From Kingdonia uniflora (Eukaryota; Streptophyta; Magnoliopsida; Ranunculales; Circaeasteraceae): a DNA stretch of 64,000 nt. This document shows positions 22,168-34,745 of the stretch, in pieces. The DNA lies in NCBI GenBank assembly GCA_014058105.1, contig JACGCM010002890.1, positions 1,240,001 through 1,304,000 of the forward strand. The letters run 5' to 3'. Position 1 is the stretch's first letter. Every line of letters begins with the position of its first letter. The notes under the pieces were generated by a model that saw nothing but the letters and a program-made list of their open reading frames with translations, was not told where the DNA came from and did not search any database. The translations under genes and the position numbers were made by a program.

Positions 22168-24028
22168 AGTTAACCTGAGTAAGAATCAGAATCTCATTAA
22201 TAAATTGCTCAATTTGGGTTTCATAAGCTATTTTCAACTTCTTAATGGCAACTACACTGTTGTCTTCTTAAATTCCTTTATAAACTATCCCCTAGCCTCC
22301 CCTTCCAAGGATCCTACTCTTATTGTAATTATTGGTAGCCCGTTTTAACTCCTCGGCTGAAAAAATCTTTGATGTCTCAAAACCACCTTCTTGTGATGAT
22401 ATTAGTTGTTTTAATAAGTAGCCTCTGTTCTGCTGAAAGAACTTTTCTTTGAGTTGTATGAGTTTTCTTTTCTGAGTGCAGAAGTATAAACTTGAAATAC
22501 CAACCAATAAAAACAAAAACCCAGAGCCAACACCGGCATACATACAACCTGAAGATTTTAGTAAACAAAATAGTAATACGCAGTTTCATTGAACTCATTC
22601 TTCCAATACATATTCTTTTCTTTCTCTATTCCATCAAAGTGAAATGTTACCTAGGGTGATAATATTAGTATTAGCACAGGAAAGGACTTTTACCTAGGGT
22701 GGTCTTCATTATTGGGAAATTGTTTCAAGTGCAAGCAATTCCATCTCCATCTTTTTATGGAAGTCTGCCATTTAATGATTCTCTAGATTGAATTTGATTG
22801 TGTATTCTTAAATAGCGTTTATCAGTCTATTCGATTAATCATATAAATAATTTCACACAAATAGGAAAAAATGACTTGTTAAAAAAGTAATTGAGAAAAT
22901 TAATTTTTTTGATACAGAAGGTAATTACCTAATGCAAGTTGTAAAGTTTACAACTTTTTTTGCTTTACTTGAAGAATGCAATCAACTCCATCTCCATTTT
23001 TATCACTTAGGTCATCATAACCCTGTGGGCAAGAGCAGTAGTAACCCCCTGCGTGTTAGTACAAGTTTTCTCATTTACATGGTCTGTCACTAATAATGTA
23101 GCCAAACTTCATCGTTGGAGGGCTGAGATGCTTTATAAAAATCTTCTATAAGTTTACCAGATAAACATTCAGTGATACCTTGGCACCCATTGGCGAAATA
23201 AGGATTCCCTTCATAACCTGGATTGCAGTAACAATTATATCCTGGGCCATTGGTGGAGTCAACGCAGCCACTATTATCCTCACATACATAGCTTGTCAAA
23301 TTCCTCTTAGCTTCTTCACAAGTCTCCAGTCCGACCACCAAGCCAAGAACCGCTGGGAAACTAATATTATTGTTAATCTCTGGTCCCATGCCAGTAAAGA
23401 TTTAAAGATCCGACCGAGAGAAATTAAACTATTCAGAGTCAGCCAAAAATGCATAGCTACAGGGATTGTAAGCCCAAGAGTAGTTGTGATTATAAAAGTT
23501 ACTCAAACTCTCATTCAGAGTTATCAAATTCTTCGGGATTGTTGTTTGACCACATCTAATACCAGAGCATGATCCTTCAACAACGTTATCCTCATTCACA
23601 CAAACCGACGTACACCCACTTTTGAAAAAAATTATAGAGCTGTCTGACATGACAACATATGTATCACAACCGATTGCAGTAAACTTGTTTTGAGTGTCGG
23701 AGAAGGTAAACGGACTTGACAACGTGATTCCCCACGCAGCATTATTGGTGGAAGCACCAAATTTGTCATAGCAATTGTAAGAAACCCCGAGATTGACAAT
23801 CATTGTACCATTTAATGATATGTCTACTATAGGCATATTACAGTATAGCAGTCTCGGAGGGCTGAATGATTCATTACAGACTAAATCTAGTCCTAATTTG
23901 TAACAGTTTTGCTCTCCAATCCCGAATGGGTAAGGAATGTTAAAATCCCCGTATTTTTCTTAGCAACCAGTTACAACAGCTGATGCTACAGTGAGCCATG
24001 AGAGGCAGATGAGAAGCTGTAACAACAT
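22168..24028 (-). pseudogene. Truncated wall-associated receptor kinase (WAK-like) gene
   Basis: Exon 1 (24028 to about 22969) starts with a signal peptide (MLLQLLICLSWLTVASA), then a GUB_WAK pectin-binding region (NIPYPFGIGEQNCYKLGLD; VSYNCYDKFG; CSGIRCGQ) and two EGF-like parts (CVDSTNGPGYNCYCNPGYEG; CTNTQGGYYCSCPQGYDD). A retained intron lies at about 22968-22549. Exon 2 (22548-22168) gives the membrane span ([18 protein letters not shown]), juxtamembrane [15 protein letters not shown], the Gly loop GRGG and VAIKKLKI, and ends soon after the alpha-C helix (EQFINEILIL). The catalytic lobe is absent. Stops occur at 23961-23963, after GRGG and near 23090. WAKs sense pectin at the plasma membrane. 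Keeping an intron means DNA-level capture and not retroposition. Confidence 0.88.
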
Positions 24029-25591
24029 TTTTGGTCGCTACTTTTCTTTGCTTTTTCTTAGTTTCTAGATACTCTATAAGTACATTTGTAGGCCATAATA
24101 CTCTTGCCTTTAGTTGTATAAAAAAGCATTGGACGCAATAAACAACATCCAGTATTCGTCTGTCTTTATCTTGATTCAGCTTTTGTTTTTGTTTGCTTGT
24201 ATGTTGTGTTTAATTTTAGTAACTACCATTTATTTGAGTATGAAAACATTAGTCTTCAAATTTTTTTAGTCAGGTGGCTCATTGGATATAGACTCACCTC
24301 TACTACATGGACTAGATTGCCTTCTGAGGACACCACATTCTAGCCTTTAAGATTCAAAAGATGATAGTACAAAAGAACCTCCAGTCTATTTTTCTTCCTT
24401 GACGAATGGCACATCAAACAAGCCGTCAGAATGATAGTTCTCACAGAGTTTAGACTTTCGGGAAAGTTCATCATTCTTCATTTCATGATGAACATCTGCA
24501 ACATCAACTTCTACAGACACCATAACTAAACTGAAATGTTTTTCTTTCTTTAGTCAATAGATTCCAATACTACCTGAAGAAGAAACTAATTCGGGTCTGC
24601 ATCCCCGTCGCAAACAATAGGAACAAACACCATAACTGAACTCTCCAAAAAATTTCTCAGTTGACGACGATGACATTTTTTCTTCAGAATTTCATGATCA
24701 TGTGCAGCTTGGGATGATTTTTTATCCAGAGATATATAAGTATTCCCACTGCTGTGTCTGAAACCACTGCTTGATCCAGGTTTGTTACTGCTGCTCTAGG
24801 CTTTGTCCTAATTACGGCACAACCATCTATTTTGGAAAAGTAAGAACTTCAAGTCTTACTATTGATATTTACCAAATGGCTCAATACCTCATATTTGCAA
24901 GAAGCGTGAAATAGAGATATCATGGTAAAGGAGCTTCACTGTTACGATGGATCTTGGAGTGGAATGAAGTTTGCCAACTACTTGGACCTAATGAACTCAA
25001 GTTGATGTCTCATCTAGGTCAGTTTTTGTTGTCTTGAATATATATTTGTTGTTTTACGCATATCCAAATTTTTAAACGAGATAGATTTATTTTTTGGGCA
25101 ACTAGCACCTCAATATTTTTTCACGCAATTAACATCAATATATTTCACTTTAGGAAACCTTGCATGGAATGGAGCAATTTTCCCATTGACAATGTTATCT
25201 TGGAAAGTGCTAAGTAATACGTCTCTTGATGAGGTTCGGAAATCAGTAAAGGCAGTAGTTAATATATATAGTTAAGTATTTTCAAATTGTATAACTTAAT
25301 TATTCAAAATTATAATTTGTCATAAATTTTGTTTTAAATTTATTAGGATAATATAAATGCTCTGGATGGTTTTAAAGACCTTTGTGAACAGTACAATTCA
25401 AGTCGAAGTTAAGCGATTGATGCAAGTTGTAGGCATCCCTTTTCTGGATAATAATTAATATCGTCGGGTCTCAAAGTTGATCACTATTTTAAGGTAACTC
25501 TGTTTTTCTTTTCTAAATAAGAAATCTTAAATAGAATTGACTTTTGCTTTTGTTGTTACAATGATATTGCAGTATCATATTCTCCAGATTT
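24029..25591. other. CACTA interior, left of element A
   Basis: Mostly unclassified. Possible plus-strand exon fragments lie at about 24900-25015, 25150-25265 (WNGAIFPLTMLSWKVLSN, LDEVRKSVKAVVN) and 25347-25440, each bordered by intron-like AT-rich sequence. The last acceptor (ATTGCAG, 25565-25571) leads into TATCATATTCTCCAGATTT, where element A begins. These could be remains of a CACTA transposase or of another captured gene. I cannot name the family. Confidence 0.4.
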
Positions 25592-26105
25592 TATAAGAAT
25601 AAGCCAGGATTCTATAGTCAAAGATAATACAACATTCTATAGTCGAAGACAGCTCATTATCCTATAGTCGAAGATAGCCCATTATCCTTTAGTCAAAGAT
25701 AGCTTAACATTCTAGAAGATTCCATAAGTCCTTGACTTACCTAAAGTAGCCGTTAAAGCCCGGTCAAGAAGGAACTGTTAGAGATCCTTAAAGTTGACCC
25801 ACTACCCCTGAAATAGGAGACTCTTTCTTTTTGTAAATTGCCTATATATACGATAAATACAGGTATAGAATAGGTTCTAAAGGACTGCAAGTCTTACATT
25901 TATCTATCCTAAATACTAGCAGCACTCTGAAAACTTGTAATAACGAGCATCTACTAGATTTTACATCAAATCCTCCTCGAGGTCGTAGTTTTTCTCAGTT
26001 TCTATTGAGTTTTCCACGTAAAATCCTGGTTGTTAGCTCTTTATTATGCAATCCTTACGAACAAGTATTGGTGAAGGTTTTCCTCCTGGAAAACATGCCA
26101 TTGCA
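25592..26105 (+). repeat. 5' LTR of element A
   Basis: The end (ATGCCATTGCA) is well fixed by the following PBS and by the 3' copy. The start (TATAAGAATAAGCC) is inferred from the target duplication. It holds short repeats around TCTATAGTCGAAGATAG (25610-25690) and a TATA box in GCCTATATATACG near 25850. Confidence 0.65.
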
Positions 26106-26106
26106 A

Positions 26107-26122
26107 TTGGCGCCGTCTGTGG
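26107..26122 (+). other. Primer-binding region of element A
   Basis: TTGGCGCCGTCTGTGG directly after the 5' LTR. The same sequence follows the 5' LTR of B (minus strand, 49136-49121) and, with changes and split by D, that of C. Confidence 0.7.
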
Positions 26123-26167
26123 TAAATCCATACTTTTTTCTACCACTTATAATCTAAACACCATCCG

Positions 26168-27850
26168 ATGACAAACATGAACTTGAGAAGTCATTCTAGT
26201 ACCGTAAGAGATCAGGACATTCCAGAAGTGCTTGATCTATACGGTGTAGTCCTTGAACTTCAAAAGCAAATGGCTGCAGTAAAAACTTAGGGACTGGAAG
26301 ATCAGCACGTACACGCTCAAGCATTACAAACAAAAAGAGACAAACGGATAATAGCCCTGGATCAGCAATGTCAAACACATCAAAAAGAGATGGAAAGATT
26401 GTGAAGAATACAAGATCGAATCACAGCTCACCAAGCATCACAGCCACTGGCTCGAAGTGAACATCGATCAAGGGAAGTTCAACGCGATGATCAGCCGAGT
26501 GAGGACGACCAACGAATGACTAGATTCAGATCTGAAAATCCAAATAGAGCCTCTCGACACTTTGGTTTAACTTCTTCAACCTCGAAAACCCAAGGAAGTT
26601 GATGTACACATCATCAAACCCCTCCGCCAGAAAAGAGGCTTGTCAGAGATCGATTGGGACCAGAGGGACAGGGCGATTTTGTTCCTCAGAATGCCTCCTT
26701 ACCTCTTCCCCCACAATAATTTATCACTCTAGATGACCTTAAAAACATAATTCAAGCCATCAACTCTGACATCACAGGCTGACGATCTACGCTTAATAGG
26801 ATCGAAACAAACCCCATCTCCCCATACCTCAAAAATATGCCCATTCTAGAAATTTTCCATATGCCCAAATTCATCTAGTATGCAGGCCTTACTGATCTGC
26901 TTACACATGTTCGACATTTCAAAGCCACAGTTGGGTTATACTCCAAGCTCGACCATATGTTGTGTAGGCTATTTAACATGAGCCTAAAAGAAGAACCACT
27001 ATGATGGTTCAACACTATCCAAGAAGCCTCCATTACTACCTTCAGCCAATTGCAAAATCTTTTCGAATCGAACTACGCTCATGCTAGGGAGCGTGAAATC
27101 ACCGTGGACTCTCTGTTTTACTTTGAGCAAGGCATGAAAGAAACCTTGGTAAGTTTTTATAAACCTTTCCTACAGGAAACACGGAAGATTGAAAATTTAG
27201 ACCCCAAAATTGTGATTCCAGCATTTACCTCTGCCTTGCACATCGACTCAAAAGTTCGTGAAGAGCTAACTCTACACAAACCATGTACAGTCACTGAAAT
27301 GATTGACGTGGTTAATAATTACATCAAGCTAGAGCGCTTGAAGAAAGATAAGATGAAAAGCTCCTCTGTCATACATTCTCGAGAAGCATCTTCAACCCCG
27401 TCCCAAAGGGCAGTCACTATAGCAACATCGAAGCTGCCTGTTAAAAACACTGATAACATTAAAAGAAAGGAGGGCAGGCCTGACAGACCTATCCTAATTC
27501 TGCCACCAATGACAATAACCCTCTCTGCTATTTTGTCGACGATAAAGGGAGACGAGTGTTATCGCGCGCCACAAGTTATTATAGATCTTCTGAGCAAACC
27601 TTTATGTCAGTATCATAATGTATATAGTCATGAAACTGATAGCTGTTACTCCCTCATTCGTATCTTTCATCGTATCCTCTAAGCTGGAAGACTTCATAAT
27701 TATGTCGTCGACATTCAGAAATTTCTTGACGAACAAGCAAAAACTACTAAAGTTGAGCAAAATCATATCCAGGGCCCAGCTCGCCATTTGTATATGATCG
27801 AGATTGAAAAAGGAAAGAAAAGAAAACAAGACGATCGTATTACGTCTTGC
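26168..27850 (+). pseudogene. Element A gag remnant
   Basis: Begins MTNMNLRSHSSTVRDQ at 26168, followed by a coiled-coil-like stretch (VLELQKQMAAVKT, KRDKRIIALDQQ). The longest open block is 27050-27682 (210 codons: ESNYAHAREREITVDSLFYF, IVIPAFTSALHIDSKVREEL). A Cys/His motif CQYHNVYSHETDSCYSL near 27607 keeps all ligands, unlike B and C. TGA or TAG stops replace Trp codons in the Gag core. Confidence 0.8.
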
Positions 27851-28400
27851 TACAAAATGACTTCCTCAGACAAATCGGCAAAACTTCTTCTAAGCACCAG
27901 TAAATCCAAACGCCCTTACCATATAACGTTCGAGGACAGCGGCACCAGTCATGTACAATACCCTCATGATGGCCCTCTTGTTATTATGCTAAAAGTGGGA
28001 CAGGATTACTTACATACACTTCTCATTGACACCGGAAGTACCACAAATGTCTTATTCTGAAGAGCAATCGAAGTCTTAGGCCTTATAGATTCAGCAAAAG
28101 CTTTGACAACAATAACCACAGGCTTCAATGGTTCAAAAGAATCAGCCACAGGAGAAATCACTCTGCCAGTTCAAGCAGGTTCATAAACTACAATCGCCAA
28201 ATTTCTTATCATTGATGTAGAGTCCAAATATTTGGGCATTTTGGGACCCAGTTGGTTACATTCAATTAAACAGTACCCTCGACTTATCATTTAGCGCTAC
28301 GTTTTCCTACGGATCATAGAGTTTATGAAACCAAGGGCAGCCAAGTAGTCACACGAATGTGCAAAAATTCCACAGTCAACCCTCATACAACTAAACTTCT
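27850..28400 (+). pseudogene. Element A protease remnant
   Basis: RPYHITFEDSGTSHVQYP (about 27910) leads to the active site LLIDTGSTTNVLF (about 28022), then, after a stop, GSKESATGEITLPV and YLGILGPSWLHSI (about 28230). DTGS is intact. Frameshifts and stops follow. It would have cut the Gag-Pol precursor in the particle. Confidence 0.78.
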
Positions 28401-28559
28401 CAAGGCATAGCAACTACAACATGACACACCACTCACATTTGAGCGACATGATGCTGAAATGATTGAGACTGATAAACTCGATGTCCCCGGGTGCACAACC
28501 TTCATTGGATCTAAGCTGTCAATTGATGAAAAAGAAGCCATGATACAGCTACTTAAAAT

Positions 28560-29440
28560 AAGCATTGAAGTCTTCGCCTTGACATTTTAAAAAATACCTG
28601 GAATCGATCCTTCTATCGCTTGCCACCACCACAACCTCCTTCCAGATAGTAAAGCAGTCATCCAAAAATGATGGAATTTAGCTCCCCGACTTCGAGATGC
28701 AGTCAACGAAGAAATTGATAAATTCCTTCCTGTCGGCTTTATTCGGGAAGCTAAATATCTGAAGTGGGTTTCCAATATCATTGTCGTGCCAAAAAATACA
28801 AAAAAATACAGGTTTGTGTTGATTTCACTGAACCTAACAAATTTACACCCAAAGACAGTATTCCGCTACCATTAACTTCTCGACTCAGTTGCAGGGTACA
28901 AACGTCTTTCTATGATGGATGCAGCCTCTAGATACAACCATGTTCCATTTGCCGAAGAGGATCAAGAAAAAAAGCCATTCATAACTGAAAGAGGACTTTA
29001 CTGTTACACAGTAATGCATTTTGGGCTAAAAAATGCTAGAGCTACTTACCAACGACTGGTCACCCAAATATTCAAAGATCAGCTTGGCAAAATCATGGAA
29101 GTTTATACCGATGATATGATCTGCAAAAGCCTGAAAAGAGAAGATCATCTTACAAACCTCCAAACTATCTTCGACATCCTTTGCAAGTACCAAATAAAAC
29201 TCAACCCAGAGAAATGTCAATTCGGTGTCACATCTGGCAAATTCCTGGGCCATCTAGTCAACAAAAAGGGAATCGAAATCGATCCAACTCAAATCAAAGT
29301 ACTCATGGAAATGCCCTCTCCTCGAATGAAAAAAGATGTTCAAAAATTCGCTGGTAAAATTACCGCTATTTATAGATTCATCTCAAAGTCATCACTTTAC
29401 CTACTTCTTCGTGACAACCCCACTCCTCTTTCGAAATAAC
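28560..29440 (+). pseudogene. Element A reverse transcriptase remnant
   Basis: The first RT part (FIREAKY at about 28740) is shifted. A long open block then runs 28912-29439, with MMDAASRYNHVPFAEEDQEK, FITERGLYCYTVMHFGLKN and the catalytic VYTDDMICKS (29101). Both Asp are kept but the usual Ile is Thr. The thumb follows (KFLGHLVNKKGIEIDPTQIK, KKDVQKFAGKI). Confidence 0.85.
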
Positions 29441-30455
29441 AGCAGAAAGAAGTTATTTGGACTCCTGACTGTGAAATGGCATTCCAAGATCTTAAGCGAT
29501 ACTTAGAGCATCCTCCTATAATGAATACTCCAATTGATGGCGAAACACTCACCATGTACTTATCTACCACTGATAAATTCATCAGCTCTGTCCTTATTTG
29601 AGAAGATGCAGGCATCGCAAAACCTATTTTCCTTATCAGTAAAACTCTTATGCCCGCTTAACAGCGATATACTATCACTGATAAAGAATTGATCGCCTTG
29701 GTTTAAAGCTCTCAAAAAATCTATCCACATTTCCAAGCTCATCCCATCAAAGTCATTACAAAATACCCCCTCAAACTCGTACTCTCAAAAAAGGAAAAAT
29801 CTCAACGAGTTCAATAATGGTTTGTTTTCCTTGGGAAATATGACATTTCTTTTAAACCTCAAATATCTATCAAGGGACAAGCAGTGGGTGAATTTTTGGC
29901 AGATTTTCCCATCGAAGACCCTGATTGGGAAGAACTCGAAGAAATCTTCACTGACAACTCAATTGCATAACCAGACGCATGGTCCAAGAGTTTCGGATGA
30001 TGACTTTTTTTAGACGGATCGGTAGGACCACAAGGATCCGGAATTGGCATGTCCCTCATCACACCTTCTAATCATCGCATAGAGAAAGCTCTCAAACTTA
30101 AGTTTTATGCTACCAATAATGAAATGGAGTACGAAGGAATCTTGCACGGTCTCGATCTTACACTTACTCTCGGAGCTGAGAAATTGGCAGTCTATATTGA
30201 CTCCTTAATTGTCGCCAATCATTACAACAAAACTTATAAGGCAACAGGCAAAATTGTTGATAACGCAGCCCTGGTCGAAGAAAAGATGAAAAAATTCAAA
30301 CATGCCACCATTTCGTATTTACCTCGACAAGAAAATCGCCATGCCAATGCCTTAGCTTGCATTGTTGCTATGTTGAGAGACAGTGAAAAAAGATCTTTAG
30401 AAATCGAGATCCTCGAGCATTCTAGCCTCAATATCTTGTCAAACTCCATATGACA
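29440..30455 (+). pseudogene. Element A connection and RNase H remnant
   Basis: RNase H begins near FLDGSVGPQGSGIG (about 30010) and is open at 30049-30453 with NNEMEYEGILHGLDLTLTLG, VYIDSLIVANHY and QENRHANALACIV. The acidic residues D, E and D are visible. The preceding connection (29440-29990) has TAG, TGA and TAA stops and a shift. Confidence 0.78.
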
Positions 30456-31700
30456 ACCCTAAAGACTGGAGAAAACTGTTTTATGCTTACCTCAACTCCA
30501 ACATCCTCCCCAGTAACAAAGATGAAGCTCGATCCCTGTTAGCCAAGTACCCCCGATTCACAGTCCAAAATGGTATATCATATCAACTCACTGGAGAAGG
30601 ACCACATATCGAATGTATATCGCAGAAACAAGCTCAGATCAAGATCAAAGAGCTTCACGAAGGTATCTGTAGTGCGCATGTTTCTGGAAGATCACTAACT
30701 CAATGCGCATTCATGCAAGGACTCTATTGGCCCAAGATGAGACAAGATTGTGTAGACTTTGTTCAAAAATGCTACAAATGTTAAATCCACGCTCATGACA
30801 TCAATATCTCGGCCCTCGACTTACTTGTTTGCAATGTCCTTTGGCCATTTAAACGATGGGGAATCGATATCATTGGGCCCTTCCATCTAGCATCGGGAAA
30901 CAGAAAGTTTATCTTAGTTGTCACCGATTACTTCACCAAGTAGGTTGAAATAGTTCCTCTATGCCATACTGATGTGAATGAAGTCATCAAGTTCCTTTGG
31001 GAGTACATTATTACCCGATTTGGTTGTCCGCAAATGATACGCTCTGATAATGGCAAATAGTTTATCTCCGCTAAAGTCCTTGGTTTCCATCATAAATACA
31101 AAATTCAGTTTGCCACTTTCACACCATATTACCCTCAAGGCAATGGACAAGCTTAAGCCATCAACAAAACATTAAATCTGGCTTACGCAAGTGCCTCGAT
31201 GACAAAAAAGGTAGATGGGTAGATGAACTACTCAGTGCTTTATGGGCTTACTACACAACTCCTCGAGTATCAACAGGGTATACTCTATTCATGATGGCCT
31301 TCGGTACTGAAGCAGTCATACCCTCAGACCTCGATCTCCCAAGTACTCGACGTAAAGTTTCAGATGAAGACATTGAACTCAGTCTCCTTTGCAACCTCAA
31401 TTGGATCGAGGAAACCAGAGATAAGGCCATTGCAAATTTGGGATGATACCATGATACACTGAAAAAAGCATACAGCAAGAAAGTTCATGAATGGAAATTC
31501 AGTATTGGAGACCTTGTCCTACGGCGAATACAGGACCATACTCGACCTAAGAATTCAGGAAAATTATCAAAAAACTAGGAAGGACCCTACATTGTATGCA
31601 ACAAAATAGATAGCTGTACTTATTGGCTTATGACTGAAGAGGAAGTTCAGCTTAAGTACCCATGGAATACTGCTCAACTAAAACTTTTTTATAGATGATG
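30455..31700 (+). pseudogene. Element A integrase remnant
   Basis: An HHCC-type region (LHEGICSAHVSGRSL at about 30654, CVDFVQKCYKC at about 30751) is followed by the core with D in WGIDIIGPF (about 30860) and D in IRSDNGK (about 31040). The third acidic residue is replaced by a stop: the codon after GNGQA is TAA (31154-31156). The C-terminal part ends near YPWNTAQLKLFYR (about 31660). A TAG replaces Trp after DYFTK. Confidence 0.83.
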
Positions 31701-31740
31701 CCCTGTAATCGTTTTCTTCGAATCAATAAATACTTTGCTT

Positions 31741-32075
31741 TATCATTATCTTCTTTACTACTTCGATTTATTCTTGATCTATAATTTTCACGTATAACTC
31801 TGACAAACGATCTCTTTCTACTTCAATTTGTTCTCGATCTATACTTTTCATGTATAAATCTGACAAACGATCTCTTACTAATTCGATTTATTCTCACTCT
31901 ATACTTTTCACATATAGATCTGACAAACGATCTCTTTCTACTTCAATTTGTTCTCAATCTATACTTTTTAAGTATAGATCTGACAAACGATCTCATTCTT
32001 ACTTCAAAGTGATCTCGATCAATACTTATCAAGTATGCCTGAGACAAACACTTTCTTTACTATCTCGATTTGTTT
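31741..32075. repeat. Exact-period 60-bp tandem repeat of element A
   Basis: Units start at 31741, 31801, 31861, 31921 and 31981, with a partial copy after 32041. All contain TGACAAACGATCTC and a TCTATACTTTTCA-like block. They lie immediately after the end of pol and before the antisense ORFs, the same place as the unrelated arrays in B and C. The plus-strand ORF at 31850-32089 is a by-product of the repeat. Confidence 0.9.
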
Positions 32076-32485
32076 TAGGTCCTTGCTAAACACAAGTATC
32101 ATACAACCTATCAATCAACTTTACGCGAACACTTTCCCATTACAGGATAGTTTCTTCGCGCTTTTTACTTGTCGAACAACCTCTTATGAACTCTTGCTCT
32201 TCTCAAATTTACAATCTAGACACTTATCTCCGGATATACATCTGGTGCTCCTTACTTGCCATTTATTAGCCATTTTTTACATTTCGTGCACACAAGCAAT
32301 CTTTACTTATCTGCTCAAATCTAATATCACTTTATCACATCTACTACTTAAACTTATTTTCACATGCAAAATAGTTATTTAACTAAACATTAAACAAACA
32401 CCAAAATCCTTCGCACACACCAAATTAAAATGTTTTCGGTCCCACTAACTATTTGTTACATACTTTAAACTTCACACAACATTCT
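32076..32485. other. Element A spacer between repeats and antisense ORFs
   Basis: Low-complexity, A/T- and C-rich DNA. The plus-strand ORF at 32035-32382 has no recognisable motif and is probably accidental. Nothing else was seen. Confidence 0.5.
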
Positions 32486-33700
32486 TTAGACAAGATTTAA
32501 CATTTCCGACAAATATTTTTCTTCATTTAAGGCACCTTCAGAAACCTGCACATCTGCTACTTCCCCAGGAAGACAACCTTCGACCATCATCGTTACTTTA
32601 TTGTCGACCACCTCTGTTCCTCTATGAACATCTGATGTCTGGGGTACATCATCATCTGAACTGTCATCACATGGCAGCCCACCAGCCTTCACAAATCTTT
32701 TGTAATATTTTTTCCTTTCTTCAGATTCATCAAACTGCTCCTTAAAGTGCATCCTCACTTCCTAGCACTTTTGTAGCTTTTCTTCGTTCATCCGATTTTT
32801 CATCTCATCGAGCAATTTCTTCTGCTACAGCTCCATCGATCTTCGAATATCAGTAACATCTTTCTTGAACGCAACTTTCTGCACTGCCAAGGCTTCTTTC
32901 TTTTCTTTCTCTAGCACTTTTTTTGCCTCAGCCAATATAGCCTCCTTCGCCTTGTTTGCTTCCAACTTGTACCTATTCAGCGTTGTATTCAGTTTGACAT
33001 TCTCCGTCGTTAATTCTTTCTTTATATTTTTGTAGGCAACCAACCGGTTCGCCAAAATCACCACTACCCTCAACACGACCCATTGCCTCACCCATCATCG
33101 TCTTAATCTGCATGAAAGTCATATAATGAGTATTTGTTTGACTAACCAAACTTTTCATTCAAGCAAAAACTTTAAGATTTCTCACCTTCGACAAATTACT
33201 CTGTGCCTCGCTTAAAAAGGTATCCAAGCTATCAATCCTCACTATGCACTCTGCCATATCTTTCTTCAACACATCTGCCCCGACGGAATAAGACTCCATA
33301 GTCTTCAGCATCCCCATATCAAACTCCTCCCCCAATTTCTTCTTCGCAGTCCCACCAGTTGTTTACCTGGGAAGCGCACTGCTCAAACCTCGTAGAGGTA
33401 ACACACTCACCACAATAGCGGGTTTGTCAGTACCTTTGATACCCTCAGAAGATGATTGTCGAGTATTCCTCTTTAGGTTCAGCAACGGAGGTATTTCAGC
33501 ATTTACCTTCCATATCCTCTTGTTTTGGATAAAAGACTCCCCCAGCATCGCAGCGATCTCCGTATCTGTGTTGTACCCTGTCAATGAGGGATTGTTCAGG
33601 GGTACTCTTGCATCTGTAACTCTTTTGTTCTTCACCAACATTTTTCCCCTGATAGTTGACACTTTCAAACCTTTAGTTCTCGCTTTTCAGCCCTGCTTTT
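32486..33700 (-). pseudogene. Element A antisense ORF, C-terminal coiled-coil part
   Basis: Minus-strand blocks at 33668-33363 (101 codons; KMLVKNKRVTDARVPLNNPS), 33091-32825 ([20 protein letters not shown], a strong heptad-like coiled coil) and 32758-32486 (acidic SSDDDVPQTSDV end). They appear to continue the protein starting at 34745, with stops, shifts or introns between. They run opposite to pol. C has similar blocks at 51664, 51248 and 39432. Confidence 0.6.
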
Positions 33701-34076
33701 TAAAATATTTTACTTAACTGATCTTGATCAATCGCTAAGTTATCGATCCTGCCAAAAAATAATCTTCTTATCTTATATAATTCTTCCTCTACTTTTGCCT
33801 TCTTCCCACTCTCCTTCAATGCTGCAATACTGAGAAAAAACACATATTTACACAACATGCATCTAACCTAAAAATATATCAAACTTAATCATTTAAGTTA
33901 CCTAACCACATACCTAGATGAAACGCTTTTCTTTTAAGCGGCTCCCCTGTGTCTTTTGGATCGAACTCATAGTTTCCAGACACTAGTAAATGTTAGTCGG
34001 TGCATCGACCTCCAGTTTACACCATATCATAAAACATCGGCCCCTTCAAGAACCTCGCCAAGTAACGATACCCCTT

Positions 34077-34745
34077 TTACTTCAGATTCATTTTCATTAT
34101 GTAGTACACACACAAATCATCTACAGTTATTACCTCCTCCCCTCTGGCCTTAAGTCTACCATTTATTGCACTACAAACCCTAAACAGGTCATATACATTT
34201 GGATTGAATTGACCCAGGGCTACATAAAAGAAATTCATTAATTTTTTATGATATGCCCTAAGGGGTAGCTTTAGCCCTTTCTTTATCTGTTCTTGATGTA
34301 CAATAATACCATCTAAGGGTATGTCCTGGTCGATCATTTCGTATTGATACTTGTCTAGTCTCACATCCCCAGAAATACCATATTTCTTTTTAAAATTTAT
34401 AATTTCTTTGGTCTCTAAACCCTCCCCATAACATGCTTCTTCATCCTCTTCCAGATCTTCTTCCCCATCCTCACTCCCTTCTCGATCACTCGCCTGAGGC
34501 TCATGATCCACACCAGTCTCCATCGCTTCCTCCTCAGATACTTCGTTCACACTAGGTACTTCCCTATAATGTTCCAAACCTTTTGTATCTACACTGCTCG
34601 GACCTACTCTGTATCTCCACCCAATTGTTGCACACATAATCTCACATCGATCATCAAAGGAACTACATCTTCGAGATTTGCATATGTCTTTATCATCATT
34701 TAAAATTGGTTTAGCCATTATTAGAACCTGCCAATCAGATTCCAT
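34077..34745 (-). CDS. Element A antisense accessory ORF (putative gypsy-type transposon protein)
   Basis: A 222-codon open frame on the strand opposite pol. It has an acidic N-terminal half ([12 protein letters not shown]) and a C-terminal block [20 protein letters not shown] followed by [11 protein letters not shown]. This block fits what I recall of the plant Pfam family PF04195 (putative gypsy type transposon), in which a large-residue helix pair is followed by GLxxPL and LxPN. Its cellular role is not known. An AT-alternating TATA-like run (34781-34790) lies about 40 bp upstream. C carries a relative at 52665-52141 (LEYGLSLRLNNLAKGIMNII). The ORF may be one exon of a longer antisense gene. 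Confidence 0.65.
   Translation of the reverse strand: MESDWQVLIMAKPILNDDKDICKSRRCSSFDDRCEIMCATIGWRYRVGPSSVDTKGLEHYREVPSVNEVSEEEAMETGVDHEPQASDREGSEDGEEDLEEDEEACYGEGLETKEIINFKKKYGISGDVRLDKYQYEMIDQDIPLDGIIVHQEQIKKGLKLPLRAYHKKLMNFFYVALGQFNPNVYDLFRVCSAINGRLKARGEEVITVDDLCVYYIMKMNLK

Noticed and set aside
23180..23572. Plus-strand 130-codon ORF
   Set aside because: It is the opposite-strand shadow of the WAK ectodomain, whose Cys pattern and domains are on the minus strand.
31850..32382. Plus-strand ORFs of 79 and 115 codons
   Set aside because: The first translates the exact 60-bp tandem repeat. The second has low-complexity composition and no motif.
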